Shown in pieces: positions 1 through 8,511 of a DNA stretch of 64,000 nucleotides (positions are counted from its first letter, which is position 1; each line of letters starts with the position of its first letter). Position numbers and translations under genes: made by a program. Under the pieces are notes generated by a model that saw only the letters and a program-made list of their open reading frames with translations, made no database searches and was not told the DNA's origin. This DNA comes from Niveispirillum irakense DSM 11586 (GTDB lineage: Bacteria; Pseudomonadota; Alphaproteobacteria; Azospirillales; Azospirillaceae): NCBI RefSeq assembly GCF_000429645.1, contig NZ_KE386933.1, forward strand, positions 372,001-436,000, read 5' to 3'.

Positions 1-525
1 TATGAGAACCGTTTCCGCTTTTTCCTGTCCCTGCCGGTGAATTTTGAAAGCCTGGCCGTCTTGACCCGTCGGCGTCAGTTCCTGGCGGCATTGCAGGATA
101 TACCTGCCCATATCCGGCCCTTCATCACGTTCCATCTTGTGGGTGCGCCTCAGGGCGTGCCGGCAGGCCGCCTGGGGGAAATGGTGTCCACCCTTCGCCC
201 CTTTGGCCGCAGCATCATGATTGTCGTCGATATTGCCGGCGGTGATCTGGCGGCTGTGGCGGCATCGGGTGCCAAGATGGCCTCTCTGCGTCTGGCGCCG
301 GGATTGCGGGCGGGCCAGGTTCAAGCGGATCTGATCCGCTTCTGCCATATGGCCGCCAAGCTCCGTCTTATGGTGACGGTGGAGGGGGTGGATGACCGGG
401 CCATGCAGCGACTGTGCGAAGAGGCGGGGGTCGCCTTCATGTCCGGCCGGCTGATTGGGGAATGGGTGGACGTGCCGGAGAATGTGCTGCGCATGACGCG
501 CGCCGATCTCATCGGTAACCAATAA
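1..525 (+). CDS. Degenerate EAL-like domain protein, C-terminal part
   Basis: The frame is open from the first base, so the start lies outside the window; 174 residues are visible. The segment ending in VTVEGVDD followed by GRLIGEW resembles the late part of EAL (c-di-GMP phosphodiesterase) domains, where VIAEGVET and a GYYFSRP-like segment occur. The residues expected at the metal-binding KxD position are not recognisable (SLRLAPG instead), so if this is an EAL relative it is probably non-catalytic, serving as a binding or scaffold domain. No membrane segment is visible in this part. A TAA stop is followed by 69 bases and then a tRNA gene on the other strand. Identification is by motif resemblance only. 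Confidence 0.5.
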   Translation, partial: YENRFRFFLSLPVNFESLAVLTRRRQFLAALQDIPAHIRPFITFHLVGAPQGVPAGRLGEMVSTLRPFGRSIMIVVDIAGGDLAAVAASGAKMASLRLAPGLRAGQVQADLIRFCHMAAKLRLMVTVEGVDDRAMQRLCEEAGVAFMSGRLIGEWVDVPENVLRMTRADLIGNQ

Positions 526-594
526 GCGGGAAATACGGCCACAGTGACGCGGTAGAGCGCGGTTTCGCCGGAAATATAGAGGGTGAGGAGGGGA

Positions 595-669
595 TGGTGG
601 GCGGTACTGGGATTGAACCAGTGACCCCTACGATGTCAACGTAGTGCTCTCCCGCTGAGCTAACCGCCC
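595..669 (-). tRNA. tRNA-Val (GAC)
   Basis: On the minus strand a full cloverleaf can be folded: 7-bp acceptor stem GGGCGGT/ACCGCCC, D arm with AGCTCAGCGGGAGAGC, anticodon arm CTACG-TTGACAT-CGTAG with anticodon GAC, T arm with GGTTCAATCC, discriminator A and an encoded CCA (75 nt in all). It is identical to the second copy 113 bases upstream on the same strand, so the two are probably co-transcribed. Confidence 0.95.
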
Positions 670-782
670 GATAATCCTGGAACGTCCCTGACGGGGTGGA
701 ACGATCCCATGGTTCCCGACCTTTGGGAACCTGTAAAATGTCGAAGGCCGCCTGCGGGGCGGCCTGGAACGACTTTGCCGGA

Positions 783-857
783 TGGTGGGCGGTACTGGGA
801 TTGAACCAGTGACCCCTACGATGTCAACGTAGTGCTCTCCCGCTGAGCTAACCGCCC
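783..857 (-). tRNA. tRNA-Val (GAC), second identical copy
   Basis: Same 75-nt sequence as the tRNA at 595-669, with anticodon GAC and encoded CCA. This copy is promoter-proximal: a sigma-70-like promoter lies about 40 bases upstream at 900-928. Identity also covers two to three bases on each side of the gene, which suggests a local duplication kept identical by selection or gene conversion. Confidence 0.95.
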
Positions 858-899
858 GATCCGACAGGCCCCCCGGTGCATCGCGCCGGGGTGGGCGGG

Positions 900-928
900 C
901 TTATAGCAACTGGATTGCCCCTTGGCAA
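900..928 (-). promoter_or_regulatory. Sigma-70-type promoter of the tRNA-Val pair
   Basis: Read on the minus strand there is a -35 box TTGCCA, a 17-bp spacer and a -10 box TATAAG, ending about 43 bases before the 5' end of the first tRNA. The match and position fit a stable-RNA promoter. Nothing else on this strand could use it. Confidence 0.6.
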
Positions 929-1016
929 CACCCAACTTCAGGGAAAAGAGTCGGAATCTGCGAAGGGCCTTCCCGTCCGCTGGCGGGTGCGAATGGTTTG
1001 CGTTACACCTTATCTC

Positions 1017-1943
1017 ATGACCCAGCCGCATGCTGTCCCCAATGCTGAGAGCAACAAGACCTTATCGGGCCCGGAACAGGGTCTGGACGGGGTTTACCGC
1101 CTGTTGCAGCCGGCGGAATGGCGTTTGCCGCTGGTCTTGGCCTCCCCCCATAGCGGGCGGGACTATCCGGCGGATTTCACGGCCCAGTCCCGGTTGGACG
1201 GGGTGGCGCTGCGCCGTTCGGAAGATTGCTTCGTCGACGAGATTTTCGCCCCCGCCGTGGCGCTGGGCGCGCCGCTGCTGACGGCCCTGTTCCCGCGGGC
1301 CTATCTGGACCCCAACCGGGAACCGTTCGAATTCGATCCCGGCATGTTTGACGGGCCCTTACCCTCTTACGTGAACAGTCGCAGCCCGCGTGTTGCCGCC
1401 GGCTTGGGCACGGTGCCGCGTATCGTGGCCAGTGGGGAGGAAATCTACCGCACCCGCCTGCGCTTTGCCGACGCCGTGGCGCGGGTGGAGCGGTGCTATT
1501 ATCCCTATCATGCCGCCCTGCGCCGGCTGGTGGAGGCGACGCGGGCGCGCTTTGGCTATTGCATCCTGTTGGATTGCCATTCCATGCCGTCCATCGGCCT
1601 GCCGCCGGAAATCGCGGAATGCGGGGCCGTGGATATGGTGCTGGGTGATTGTTACGGTAGTGCCTGCTCGCCAGCCCTGATGGCGGCGGCGGATGAGTGC
1701 CTGTCGGCGCTGGGCTATGTGGTGGGCCGCAACATCCCCTATGCCGGTGGCTACACCACCCGGCATTATGGTCGTCCGTCCACGGGTATCCATACTTTGC
1801 AGATTGAGCTGAACCGCTCGCTCTATATGGATGAAGTGGGCTTGTGTCGCCGGCCTTATCTGGGCACGCTCTCTGTCCATATGGGACGCCTGGTTGCAGC
1901 ATTGGGGGATTTGTCACCGGCCTTGTTGCGTCCGCGGCGTTAG
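1017..1943 (+). CDS. N-formylglutamate amidohydrolase family protein
   Basis: This 308-residue protein matches the N-formylglutamate amidohydrolase (FGase) family, metal-dependent enzymes that release formate from N-formylglutamate or similar N-formyl amino acids in the cytoplasm. Seen are an early SPHSGRDYP segment, RAYLDPNREP, the LLDCHSMPS motif (likely metal ligands) and the late GGYTTRHYG and QIELNRSLYMDE segments, all in family order. The frame is open further upstream, but ATG 1017 gives a family-like N terminus and avoids overlap with the tRNA promoter. No other histidine-degradation (hut) gene is nearby, so the physiological substrate is uncertain and no symbol is given. Confidence 0.85.
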   Translation: MTQPHAVPNAESNKTLSGPEQGLDGVYRLLQPAEWRLPLVLASPHSGRDYPADFTAQSRLDGVALRRSEDCFVDEIFAPAVALGAPLLTALFPRAYLDPNREPFEFDPGMFDGPLPSYVNSRSPRVAAGLGTVPRIVASGEEIYRTRLRFADAVARVERCYYPYHAALRRLVEATRARFGYCILLDCHSMPSIGLPPEIAECGAVDMVLGDCYGSACSPALMAAADECLSALGYVVGRNIPYAGGYTTRHYGRPSTGIHTLQIELNRSLYMDEVGLCRRPYLGTLSVHMGRLVAALGDLSPALLRPRR

Positions 1944-2023
1944 AATGCCGACGATATGCCCACCGGCGGGGAACCGGCGGGAGAACGGGTGGCAATAATA
2001 AAAGCAGGGGGAACGCCTTATCC

Positions 2024-2581
2024 ATGAGTGCCGTGACAATCCGATCCGTCCGTCCGGGGGATGCCACCCCCATCGCTGCCATTTACGAACCCCATGTCAC
2101 GGAAGGGACCGCCAGCTACGAGGCCATAGCCCCCGATGCGGCTGAAATGGGGCACCGTATCGCCGCATTGCGCAGCCAGGGCTATCCTTACCTGGTGGCG
2201 GAACGGGAAGGGCGGGTCCTGGGCTTTGCCTATGCCAGTCCGTTCCGGGACCGGCCCGGTTACCGGTTTACGGTAGAAAATTCCATCTATGTCTCCCCAG
2301 AGGCCCAGGGGTCGGGCATCGGGCGCCTGTTGCTGCGCACGCTGATCGATCTTTGCACCCGGCTGGGTTATCGCCGGATGGTGGCGGTGATCGGGGATGG
2401 CGGTAATGGTGGCTCCCTGGGGCTGCATCGCGCCATGGGCTTTCTGCCTGCCGCTACCATTCCGGGGCTGGGGGTCAAGCATGGCCGCTGGCTGGACTGG
2501 GTGATGATGGTCCGCCCCTTGGGTGACCCCGATGCCCCAGCCCCAACCGCCGACGCCATGCCGGCCCCTCACCTGGATTAA
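2024..2581 (+). CDS. GNAT N-acetyltransferase, phosphinothricin acetyltransferase-like
   Basis: A 185-residue single-domain GNAT protein. The N-terminal IRSVRPGDATPIAAIYEPHV, the central YASPFRDRPGYRFTVENSIYV and the acetyl-CoA pyrophosphate-binding VSPEAQGSGIGRLLLRTL are typical of the Pat/YncA subgroup, which acetylates phosphinothricin, methionine sulfoximine or other small amines using acetyl-CoA. ATG 2024 was chosen because it gives the usual short N terminus and is preceded by an A/G-rich AGCAGGGGG; the upstream in-frame region overlaps the preceding gene. It stands alone on the plus strand, convergent with the next minus-strand gene. The family is known from sequence; the substrate cannot be read from it. 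Confidence 0.85.
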   Translation: MSAVTIRSVRPGDATPIAAIYEPHVTEGTASYEAIAPDAAEMGHRIAALRSQGYPYLVAEREGRVLGFAYASPFRDRPGYRFTVENSIYVSPEAQGSGIGRLLLRTLIDLCTRLGYRRMVAVIGDGGNGGSLGLHRAMGFLPAATIPGLGVKHGRWLDWVMMVRPLGDPDAPAPTADAMPAPHLD

Positions 2582-2652
2582 TCCCATCGGTCAGGTTTGG
2601 CCGATAGGGTCCCGCGCCGACTGCGCGACGGCGGCCCATGCTGATGCAGCCT

Positions 2653-3654
2653 TTACCCCGTCTCCGCCTGCCGGGGTGGGGTGAAGGCTGCCTTGGTCGC
2701 CAGCATCTCCCAGGTGCGGGCGGCCAGATGTGCCGTGTCATCCAGGGGATGATAGGTCCAGCTTTCCACCTGTCCCTGGAAGGGCCGGGTGACGCCGCCT
2801 GCGCGCAACAGGTCATGGAAACGCTGGAATTTCGGTGCATTTCCGGCGAGGTCGATAATATGGACCGGTTTGCCGGTGCTGGCGGCTTCCGACACCATGG
2901 CCACGCTGTCTGCCGTCACGATCAAGGCATCGGCCAGGGCCAGCAGGCCGAAATAGGGATTCTCCCCCGTGCCATCCCAGAGTAACAGGGGCAGGCCGGC
3001 CAGCTTTTCCCGCAGGATCGCCTCATTTTCCGCGCCGGTGCGGCGGGATGTGGTGATCATCAGCCCAGCGCCCTGGCGGGCAAGCGCTGCCAGCCTGTCA
3101 GCCAGGGTTGCCGTGATTGCCGGTGTCAGGGTGGAAAACCGGTTGGAACCGCCGATCATGACGGCCACCAGCGGCCGCCCCAACCCCTGGGTGATCGGGG
3201 CAAAATGGCGGGCAGCCGCTTCCAGCTTTGCCGGTGTCACCCGATGGATGGCGCCCGTGCTTTCCACCACATTGGCGCCGTGCCGGTTATCATGGCGCGG
3301 CAGGGACACCAGATCGAACCGGCTGTAAGGCACGCCCGGATTCTGGATATGCACCCGCACCATGCGCGGCGACTGGCGCCCCAGCAGCATGGACAGGCCT
3401 ACGGCCTGCCGCCCCGATGTGATCAGCAGGTCGGGCCAGGGCGGGGTGAGGGGGCTTGCACCGGCGGCCAGCACCCGCGGCAGGGCCCAAAGACCGGGCA
3501 AGGGCAGATAAGGCGTCGTCTGCTGCCAGGGCGTGCGCAGGGCGATACGCTTCACCTGGGGTGTCAGCCCCATCGACTCCGCCAGCCCCAGACAGGGATT
3601 TTCAATCCCGGCCCGCCCATCTGACATAACCCAACAGCTTGGCAATGATCCCAT
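2653..3654 (-). CDS. ELM1/GtrOC1-family nucleoside-diphosphate-sugar epimerase-like protein
   Basis: This 333-residue protein matches the family named after plant mitochondrial fission protein ELM1 (formerly DUF1022), widespread in alphaproteobacteria. Visible signatures are WVMSDGRAGIENPCLGLAES near the N terminus, LLITSGRQA, VHIQNPGVP with FDLVSLPRHD, VMIGGSNR and late LIVTADSVAMVSEAASTGKPVHI. The fold looks like a two-domain GT-B glycosyltransferase, so a role in envelope glycan synthesis has been considered for bacterial members, but the function is not established. No signal peptide or clear membrane helix is seen. It is convergent with the GNAT gene and divergent from the Lrp-type regulator. 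Confidence 0.8.
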   Translation of the reverse strand: MGSLPSCWVMSDGRAGIENPCLGLAESMGLTPQVKRIALRTPWQQTTPYLPLPGLWALPRVLAAGASPLTPPWPDLLITSGRQAVGLSMLLGRQSPRMVRVHIQNPGVPYSRFDLVSLPRHDNRHGANVVESTGAIHRVTPAKLEAAARHFAPITQGLGRPLVAVMIGGSNRFSTLTPAITATLADRLAALARQGAGLMITTSRRTGAENEAILREKLAGLPLLLWDGTGENPYFGLLALADALIVTADSVAMVSEAASTGKPVHIIDLAGNAPKFQRFHDLLRAGGVTRPFQGQVESWTYHPLDDTAHLAARTWEMLATKAAFTPPRQAETG

Positions 3655-3791
3655 GGCGCTATATCCATGCCTTCAAAGAGCAAGAATGCCATGAAATTTG
3701 GCAGTTTCGACCGGCCCGCTCTTGCGGGGGCGGGGCTGTCGTGTAATATCATTGCTCAAATCAAAGATCTCCTGGAGTTTAAGAAATCACC

Positions 3792-4310
3792 ATGCGGCGG
3801 GTTAAACTCGACCGAATTGATCGGCGCATCCTACGCGATCTGCAGGCGGACGGACGGATGACGAATGTGGAGCTGGCGCGTCGCGCCGGCATCTCCGCTC
3901 CCCCGTGTCTCCGGCGTGTCCGGGCCTTGGAAGAGGCGGATTACATCCGTGGTTATCACGCGGATATCAATCCTGAATCCATGGGCTTCCACGTCACTGT
4001 CTTTGCCCAGGTGGGGCTGTCCTCGCAGGCGGAATCGGACCTGAAGCGTTTCGAATCCCTGGTCAATAGCTGGCCGGAGGTTCGGGAATGCAACATGCTG
4101 GCCGGCGAGACGGATTTTCTGTTGAAGATCGTGGCGGTGGACTGGGACAATTACCAGCGCTTCCTGACCACGAAGCTGACAGCGGCCCCCAATGTCAGCC
4201 ATGTGAAATCGGCTTTGGCGATTCGCCAGTCCAAGTACGAGCCCGGCGTGCCGATCGACGTGGATGTGGGGCCGGAAACGAAGGACGATGACGAGGATTA
4301 CGAGGAGTGA
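3792..4310 (+). CDS. Lrp/AsnC family transcriptional regulator
   Basis: A 172-residue regulator with an N-terminal AsnC-type helix-turn-helix (residues about 5-60: LDRIDRRILRDLQADGRMTNVELARRAGISAPPCLRRV in pieces) and a C-terminal RAM/AsnC effector domain (about 70-150, with CNMLAGETDFLLKIV). Members bind DNA as dimers and octamers and sense amino acids. The acidic tail (TKDDDEDYEE) extends past the usual end of the family. A CTGGAG ribosome-binding site precedes ATG 3792. A factor-independent terminator follows closely at 4351. Its target is not evident; the divergent ELM1 gene is one candidate by position. Confidence 0.9.
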   Translation: MRRVKLDRIDRRILRDLQADGRMTNVELARRAGISAPPCLRRVRALEEADYIRGYHADINPESMGFHVTVFAQVGLSSQAESDLKRFESLVNSWPEVRECNMLAGETDFLLKIVAVDWDNYQRFLTTKLTAAPNVSHVKSALAIRQSKYEPGVPIDVDVGPETKDDDEDYEE

Positions 4311-4350
4311 GCCGGGCCTGACCGGTTGACTGCCGATCCTGACTGATGAA

Positions 4351-4375
4351 GGGGCGCCCATTGCGGCGCCCCTTT
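4351..4375 (+). terminator. Rho-independent terminator after the Lrp-type gene
   Basis: An 8-bp perfect GC stem GGGGCGCC/GGCGCCCC with a 6-nt loop is followed by TTT. It sits 40 bases after the stop codon of the regulator and just before the convergent chrA stop, so it may serve both strands. Confidence 0.75.
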
Positions 4376-4392
4376 CGCGTTTGGGGTTCGCC

Positions 4393-5661
4393 TCACGCCC
4401 CCAGCGCTGCCCGTGCCAGCCCGGCCACGGCACCGCCCAGCACCAGCCAATGCAGCCCCAGCTTGAAGCGCAGGGCCACCACCAGGGTGATCAGGGCGAC
4501 AGCGATGGCAAAGGGGGACGGCCCGTCCGGCCACAGCACATGCAGCCCCAGCCAGACGCCGAGATTAAGGATAACCCCCACCACGGCGGCGGCGATCGCC
4601 GCCAGGGCACCGGCTGCCGGGGCATGATGGATCAGCCGTTCCACATGGGGCGCGCCGGCAAAGATGAAGAAGAAGCAGGGCAGGAAGGTGGCATAGGTGG
4701 TCAGCAGACTGCCGATAATGCCGGCCAGCAAGGGGGATAGCGGCCCTGGATGGTTCCAGCCGGCGAAAAAGCCGACATATTGGGTGACCAGGATCAGCGG
4801 CCCCGGCGTGCTTTCCGCCAGAGCCAGACCGTTCAGCATGTCAGCCGGCTGCAGCCAGTGATATTGCTCCACCGCCGCCGTGCCGATATAGGGCAACACG
4901 GCATAGGCCCCGCCAAAGGTGACGAAGGCTGCCTTGGTGAACAGGGTGGCAATATCGGCCCAGGGTTCCATCCCCAGCAAGGCCAGCAGGATGGCGACGG
5001 GGATACCTCCCAGCAGGGTGAAGATCAGGGCCAGACGGATCAGCCGATACCAGCCGCTTCTGGCTGATGTGGCTTCCGGCAAGGAAGGATCATCGGCACC
5101 TGCCAAAGCCGGGGCAAACCAGTGCCGGCCGTTGCGGGCGGCGATCCAGCCAATGGCGCCAGCCCCAATGATGATCAGGGGAAAGGGTGCCTTGGCGACA
5201 AACAGGGCGAGAAAGGCTGCCAGGGCCAGCAGCAGGGCCGGCACGCCTTGCAAGGTGCGGCGACCCAGGCGCCAGACGGCGGCGGCAATGATGGCCACCA
5301 CCACCGGCTTCACCCCGTCGAACAAGGCGCCCACCCAGCTTGTATCGCCATGCGCTGCCGCCAGCCAGGACAGGCCGAGCAGCACCAGGGCACCGGGCAG
5401 CACGAACAGCCCTCCCGCCGCCAGCCCTCCTGCTGTGCCATGCAGGCGCCAGCCGATATAGGTGGCCAGTTGCTGCGCCTCTGGCCCTGGCAGCAGCATG
5501 GCGAAATTCAACCCATGCAGAAAGCGCCTCTGGTCGATCCAGCCCCGTTTTTCCACCAGTTCCTGCTGCATCAGGGCAATCTGCCCTGCCGGCCCGCCAA
5601 AGCTGACACAGCCAAGCCAGAACCAGAAGCGCAAGGCGGTGGAGAAGGAGGGGAGGGACAT
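4393..5661 (-). CDS. chrA: Chromate transporter, ChrA/CHR family
   Basis: A two-domain (long-chain) CHR transporter of 422 residues with many membrane helices. Each half starts with the family motif: FWLGCVSFGGPAGQIALMQ near residue 15 and LFTKAAFVTFGGAYAVLPYIG in the second half, with LLPGPEAQQLATYIGW and LAESTPGPLILVTQYVGF as the paired PGP motifs. Family members expel chromate or take up sulfate-like oxyanions across the inner membrane. The frame is open 60 codons further upstream, but ATG at 5661 gives the standard N terminus. It is divergent from a PaiB-like gene. No chrB regulator is seen next to it, so the role in chromate resistance is inference. Confidence 0.85.
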   Translation of the reverse strand: MSLPSFSTALRFWFWLGCVSFGGPAGQIALMQQELVEKRGWIDQRRFLHGLNFAMLLPGPEAQQLATYIGWRLHGTAGGLAAGGLFVLPGALVLLGLSWLAAAHGDTSWVGALFDGVKPVVVAIIAAAVWRLGRRTLQGVPALLLALAAFLALFVAKAPFPLIIIGAGAIGWIAARNGRHWFAPALAGADDPSLPEATSARSGWYRLIRLALIFTLLGGIPVAILLALLGMEPWADIATLFTKAAFVTFGGAYAVLPYIGTAAVEQYHWLQPADMLNGLALAESTPGPLILVTQYVGFFAGWNHPGPLSPLLAGIIGSLLTTYATFLPCFFFIFAGAPHVERLIHHAPAAGALAAIAAAVVGVILNLGVWLGLHVLWPDGPSPFAIAVALITLVVALRFKLGLHWLVLGGAVAGLARAALGA

Positions 5662-5815
5662 GGGGGACCGGGCTTGAATGAAAGGGCGGGGGATGGTGCG
5701 GGGTGGCCGCGTGCATGACAAGTTTGTCGTGATGACAAATCCGTGAATGCGCCGGACCCAGTGACAGGGCATCAAGAATGCACCCTTTTGCGGCCCCTTG
5801 TCCGGATTTACTGCC

Positions 5816-6445
5816 ATGTATACGCCCCCCGCCTTTGCCATGGATCAGGATGCTGCATTGGCGCTGGTTGAAGCGCGCCGCTTTGCCACCTTGGTCAGCC
5901 CGTCACGACGGGGGGATGGGGGAAGCGGCTTGCAGGCAACGGCCCTGCCCCTGCTGCTGGATCGGACGGAGACGGGCTGGCGGCTGCTGGGCCATATCGC
6001 CCGGGCCAACCCGCATTGGCGGGATTTCGACCCTGCGGCATCCAGTTTGGCGATCTTTGATGGCGGGGATGCCTATGTCAGCCCGTCCTGGTATCCGGCC
6101 AAGGCCCTGCATCACAAGGTGGTGCCCACCTGGAACTATCGGCAGGTCCATATCCATGGCCGTCTGTCCGTGACGGAGGACCCGGCCCTGCTGATGGATA
6201 TCATCACCGGGCTTACCACGCGGGAGGAGGCGGGGCTGCCATCCCCCTGGGCGGTGACGGATGCGCCGGCCGATTTTATCGCTGCACAATTGCGGGGGAT
6301 TGTCGGGCTGGTGCTGACGGTGGAGAGGGTGGAAGGCAAGGCGAAGCTGAGCCAGAACCGCCCCCCGGCTGACCGTGCCAGCGTGGCCAAAGCCCTGGCG
6401 GGGCGGCTGGATATCCCCGTGCCCGATCAGGGCGACGGGGATTGA
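5816..6445 (+). CDS. PaiB-type FMN-binding transcriptional regulator family protein
   Basis: A 209-residue protein of the PaiB/FMN-binding split-barrel family. The start MYTPPAFAMD, then ATALPLLLD, LLGHIARANPHW, DGGDAYVSPSWYP, VPTWNYRQVHIHG and the late KLSQNRPPADR are family signatures in the expected order. Bacillus PaiB represses sporulation and protease genes; many alphaproteobacterial members sit alone and are of unknown role. ATG 5816 was preferred over an in-frame TTG at 5798 because it gives the family N terminus. It is divergent from chrA with about 150 bases between them, which could hold a shared control region; none could be identified. Confidence 0.85.
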   Translation: MYTPPAFAMDQDAALALVEARRFATLVSPSRRGDGGSGLQATALPLLLDRTETGWRLLGHIARANPHWRDFDPAASSLAIFDGGDAYVSPSWYPAKALHHKVVPTWNYRQVHIHGRLSVTEDPALLMDIITGLTTREEAGLPSPWAVTDAPADFIAAQLRGIVGLVLTVERVEGKAKLSQNRPPADRASVAKALAGRLDIPVPDQGDGD

Positions 6446-6470
6446 ACCAGAGTTTACCGCCCGCGCGGGA

Positions 6471-7880
6471 TCAATCCACCTGCCAGCGGGCCGCGTCGGC
6501 ATCGGGGGCGGCCAGGGTCAGCCGGTTGCCCGCGATGGCCAAGGCGCGGTCCGGTTGCCCCGCCAGCACCAGCCTGACGCCGTCGCCCGCTTCCTGGCGG
6601 CGGATGACGGCAGTGGCCCTGGCACGCGGGGCGAGCGTGACCTTGTTGCCCGTTCCCGCCATCACCGCCAGATCGGGACGCAGGATGGGGGAGAGCAGGA
6701 AGCTCTCCGCCCCCACATTCACCGGCACGGCCCGGAACTGGCTGTTGGGCAGGGCGGGATTACCGATGCCCAGATTTTCCCCGTCCCGGGCCAGGAAGCG
6801 CCCGGTCTGGCCCATGGGACTGAACCGTTCCGGCAGCGTCCCATTCCCTACCGGCACGCCGAAATCAGGGGTGCCGTCGGCGCGGTAGTAAATGCGCTGG
6901 ATGCGGGTATGGCGGTTGGGGTCGAACAGGGGATTGCCCTGAATTTCTCGATAATCGCGCCCGTGATAGACCAGGATATCGCGGCCCTGTTCATCAACCG
7001 TGAAGCTGTTATGGCCGGGGCCGTAAACGCTGGTTTCTGTGCTGGAGGCAAAGACCGGCTGCGGCGATTTCTGCCAGACGGCGGGGTCCATGATGTCGGC
7101 ATCGTCAGGCGCCGTCAGCAGACCCATGCAATAGCGCGCATCGGTCGCGCTGGCGGAATAGGTGAGGAACAGGCGGCCATTGCGGGCCAGCAAGGCGGGG
7201 GCTTCGGCGACCTTATAGCGCTGGGTTTCCCAATCCAGCGTTGGAACGGTCAGCCGCGCCGGCGGGCGGGCCAGCGTGGTGGGCGTGGCCAGGGGGGCCA
7301 GATAAAGGTTGGAGTTGGTTTCGATCCCCGGTTCCTTCTGCGCCCAGCAGATATAGCGCACGCCGCGATGATCGAAGAGGGTGGAATCCAGGGTAAAACT
7401 GTCCCACGGCGTTTCCAACTGCCCTAGCATCGACCAGGAACCGGTCAGCGGATCGGCATCCCGGCAGGCCAGCACGTAAGTCCGGATATGGAAGGGCTGG
7501 TCCCCGTCACCCGCCGCGAAATAAATATGCCAGGCGCCGTCGAACCAATGCAGTTCCGGCGCCCAGATATACCCGCCCAGTTTGCCGCTGGCGGGGCGGC
7601 GCCAGACAACCGCCTCGCTGCTGTCCGCAGACAGACCGGCCAGCGTCGGCGACCGCCGGATGATCAGCCGGTCATATTCCGGCACGGAGCCGGTCAGATA
7701 ATAATTCCCGTCCGGATGGCGGAATATCTGGGCATCCGCGCGCTGGCGGACCAGGGGGTTCAGCGGGGCGGGGCCAACCGATGGGGCCGAGGCCCCCGCA
7801 GGGCGGTGGAGCAAGCCGCTCCCCAGTGGCAAGGCGGCGGTGCCGGCCAGGAACAGGCGGCGGGACAGCGTGGCATTCAT
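6471..7880 (-). CDS. Tat-exported glycoside hydrolase family 43 protein, probable arabinofuranosidase
   Basis: A 469-residue enzyme with a twin-arginine signal peptide (SRRLFLAGTAALPLGSG, residues about 5-21). The GH43 five-bladed propeller runs from about 45 to 340: RADAQIF (catalytic base Asp), YIWAPELHWFDGAWHIYFAAG, LDSTLFDHRG (pKa-modulating Asp) and KVAEAPALL (general acid Glu). The following VYGPGHNSFT is typical of arabinofuranosidase-type members. A C-terminal domain of roughly 100 residues (from FLLSPILRPD) could be a carbohydrate-binding module but was not recognised with certainty. No other plant-polysaccharide gene is next to it. Substrate (arabinan or arabinoxylan side chains) is inferred from the family only. 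Confidence 0.8.
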   Translation of the reverse strand: MNATLSRRLFLAGTAALPLGSGLLHRPAGASAPSVGPAPLNPLVRQRADAQIFRHPDGNYYLTGSVPEYDRLIIRRSPTLAGLSADSSEAVVWRRPASGKLGGYIWAPELHWFDGAWHIYFAAGDGDQPFHIRTYVLACRDADPLTGSWSMLGQLETPWDSFTLDSTLFDHRGVRYICWAQKEPGIETNSNLYLAPLATPTTLARPPARLTVPTLDWETQRYKVAEAPALLARNGRLFLTYSASATDARYCMGLLTAPDDADIMDPAVWQKSPQPVFASSTETSVYGPGHNSFTVDEQGRDILVYHGRDYREIQGNPLFDPNRHTRIQRIYYRADGTPDFGVPVGNGTLPERFSPMGQTGRFLARDGENLGIGNPALPNSQFRAVPVNVGAESFLLSPILRPDLAVMAGTGNKVTLAPRARATAVIRRQEAGDGVRLVLAGQPDRALAIAGNRLTLAAPDADAARWQVD

Positions 7881-7980
7881 CGTCGGGCGCTTCCTTTGTC
7901 ATTCGCATCCCAGCCCCAACCTCCTGCCAGAGATATCCGGGGTGGCGTAATTGTCAGTCAATTACGGCGTGTGCCCGATC

Positions 7981-8415
7981 CTAACCCTGACGCTTAAGCA
8001 AGATCAACGTGTTGCGGTCGGGGTGCCCATCGCACCAGCGGGAAAGGGCGGTCTGATAAAGATTGTCCGCGCTGCCGTCCGCCAGGGCGAACAGGGTCAT
8101 GCAGGAACGGAATTTCATGTCATCGGGTGTGCCGAACAGGTCGGTCAGGCTGGCCGCCTCGCTGTCCAGAACGGTCCGGGTGCAGGTGGCCAGACGGGGG
8201 CCAAGGATGGGATGGGCCAGATAGGCCTGCGCTTCAGGCAGGCCGCTGATGCCATAGGTATCGGCCATGGCGGACCGGCCCAGCCCGAATAATTGGGGGA
8301 AGATAAACCACATCCAGTGGCTTTCCTTCCGCCCCGCCGCCAGTTCGGCCAGTGCCGCCTCGTAATGCGTGGCCTGGGCCTTGACGAAGCGGGAAAGGGT
8401 GAACGGATCGGTCAT
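7981..8415 (-). CDS. DUF1810 family protein
   Basis: A 144-residue cytoplasmic protein that matches DUF1810 closely: start TDPFTLSRFVKAQ, then ESHWMWFIFPQLFGLGRS, YLAHPILGPRL and FGTPDDMKFRSCMTLFA. The family is small, helical and of unknown function. No signal peptide or membrane segment is visible. It stands alone, 100 bases downstream of the GH43 start and divergent from the ArsC-like gene; 96 bases separate the two starts. The family assignment is firm but says nothing about role. Confidence 0.85.
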   Translation of the reverse strand: MTDPFTLSRFVKAQATHYEAALAELAAGRKESHWMWFIFPQLFGLGRSAMADTYGISGLPEAQAYLAHPILGPRLATCTRTVLDSEAASLTDLFGTPDDMKFRSCMTLFALADGSADNLYQTALSRWCDGHPDRNTLILLKRQG

Positions 8416-8511
8416 GGCGGACCTTGGTCACAGTCGCCCACCGTTGACAGGCAAGGCGAAGCTGGTAGGACGGGGGCGCGGCCGTGCGGGCCGTTCTGGG
8501 GAGGATAAGGC

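Noticed and set aside
595..857. The duplicated tRNA-Val as attachment sites of an integrated element
   Set aside because: Only about 110 bases separate the copies and both are complete; there is no integrase or foreign DNA around them.
816..1031. 71-codon minus-strand frame over the tRNA promoter
   Set aside because: Overlaps the second tRNA-Val, its promoter and the start of the amidohydrolase gene; no evidence of coding.
6375..7427. 350-codon plus-strand open frame opposite the GH43 gene
   Set aside because: Antisense to a signal-peptide-bearing GH43 enzyme and starts inside the PaiB-like gene.
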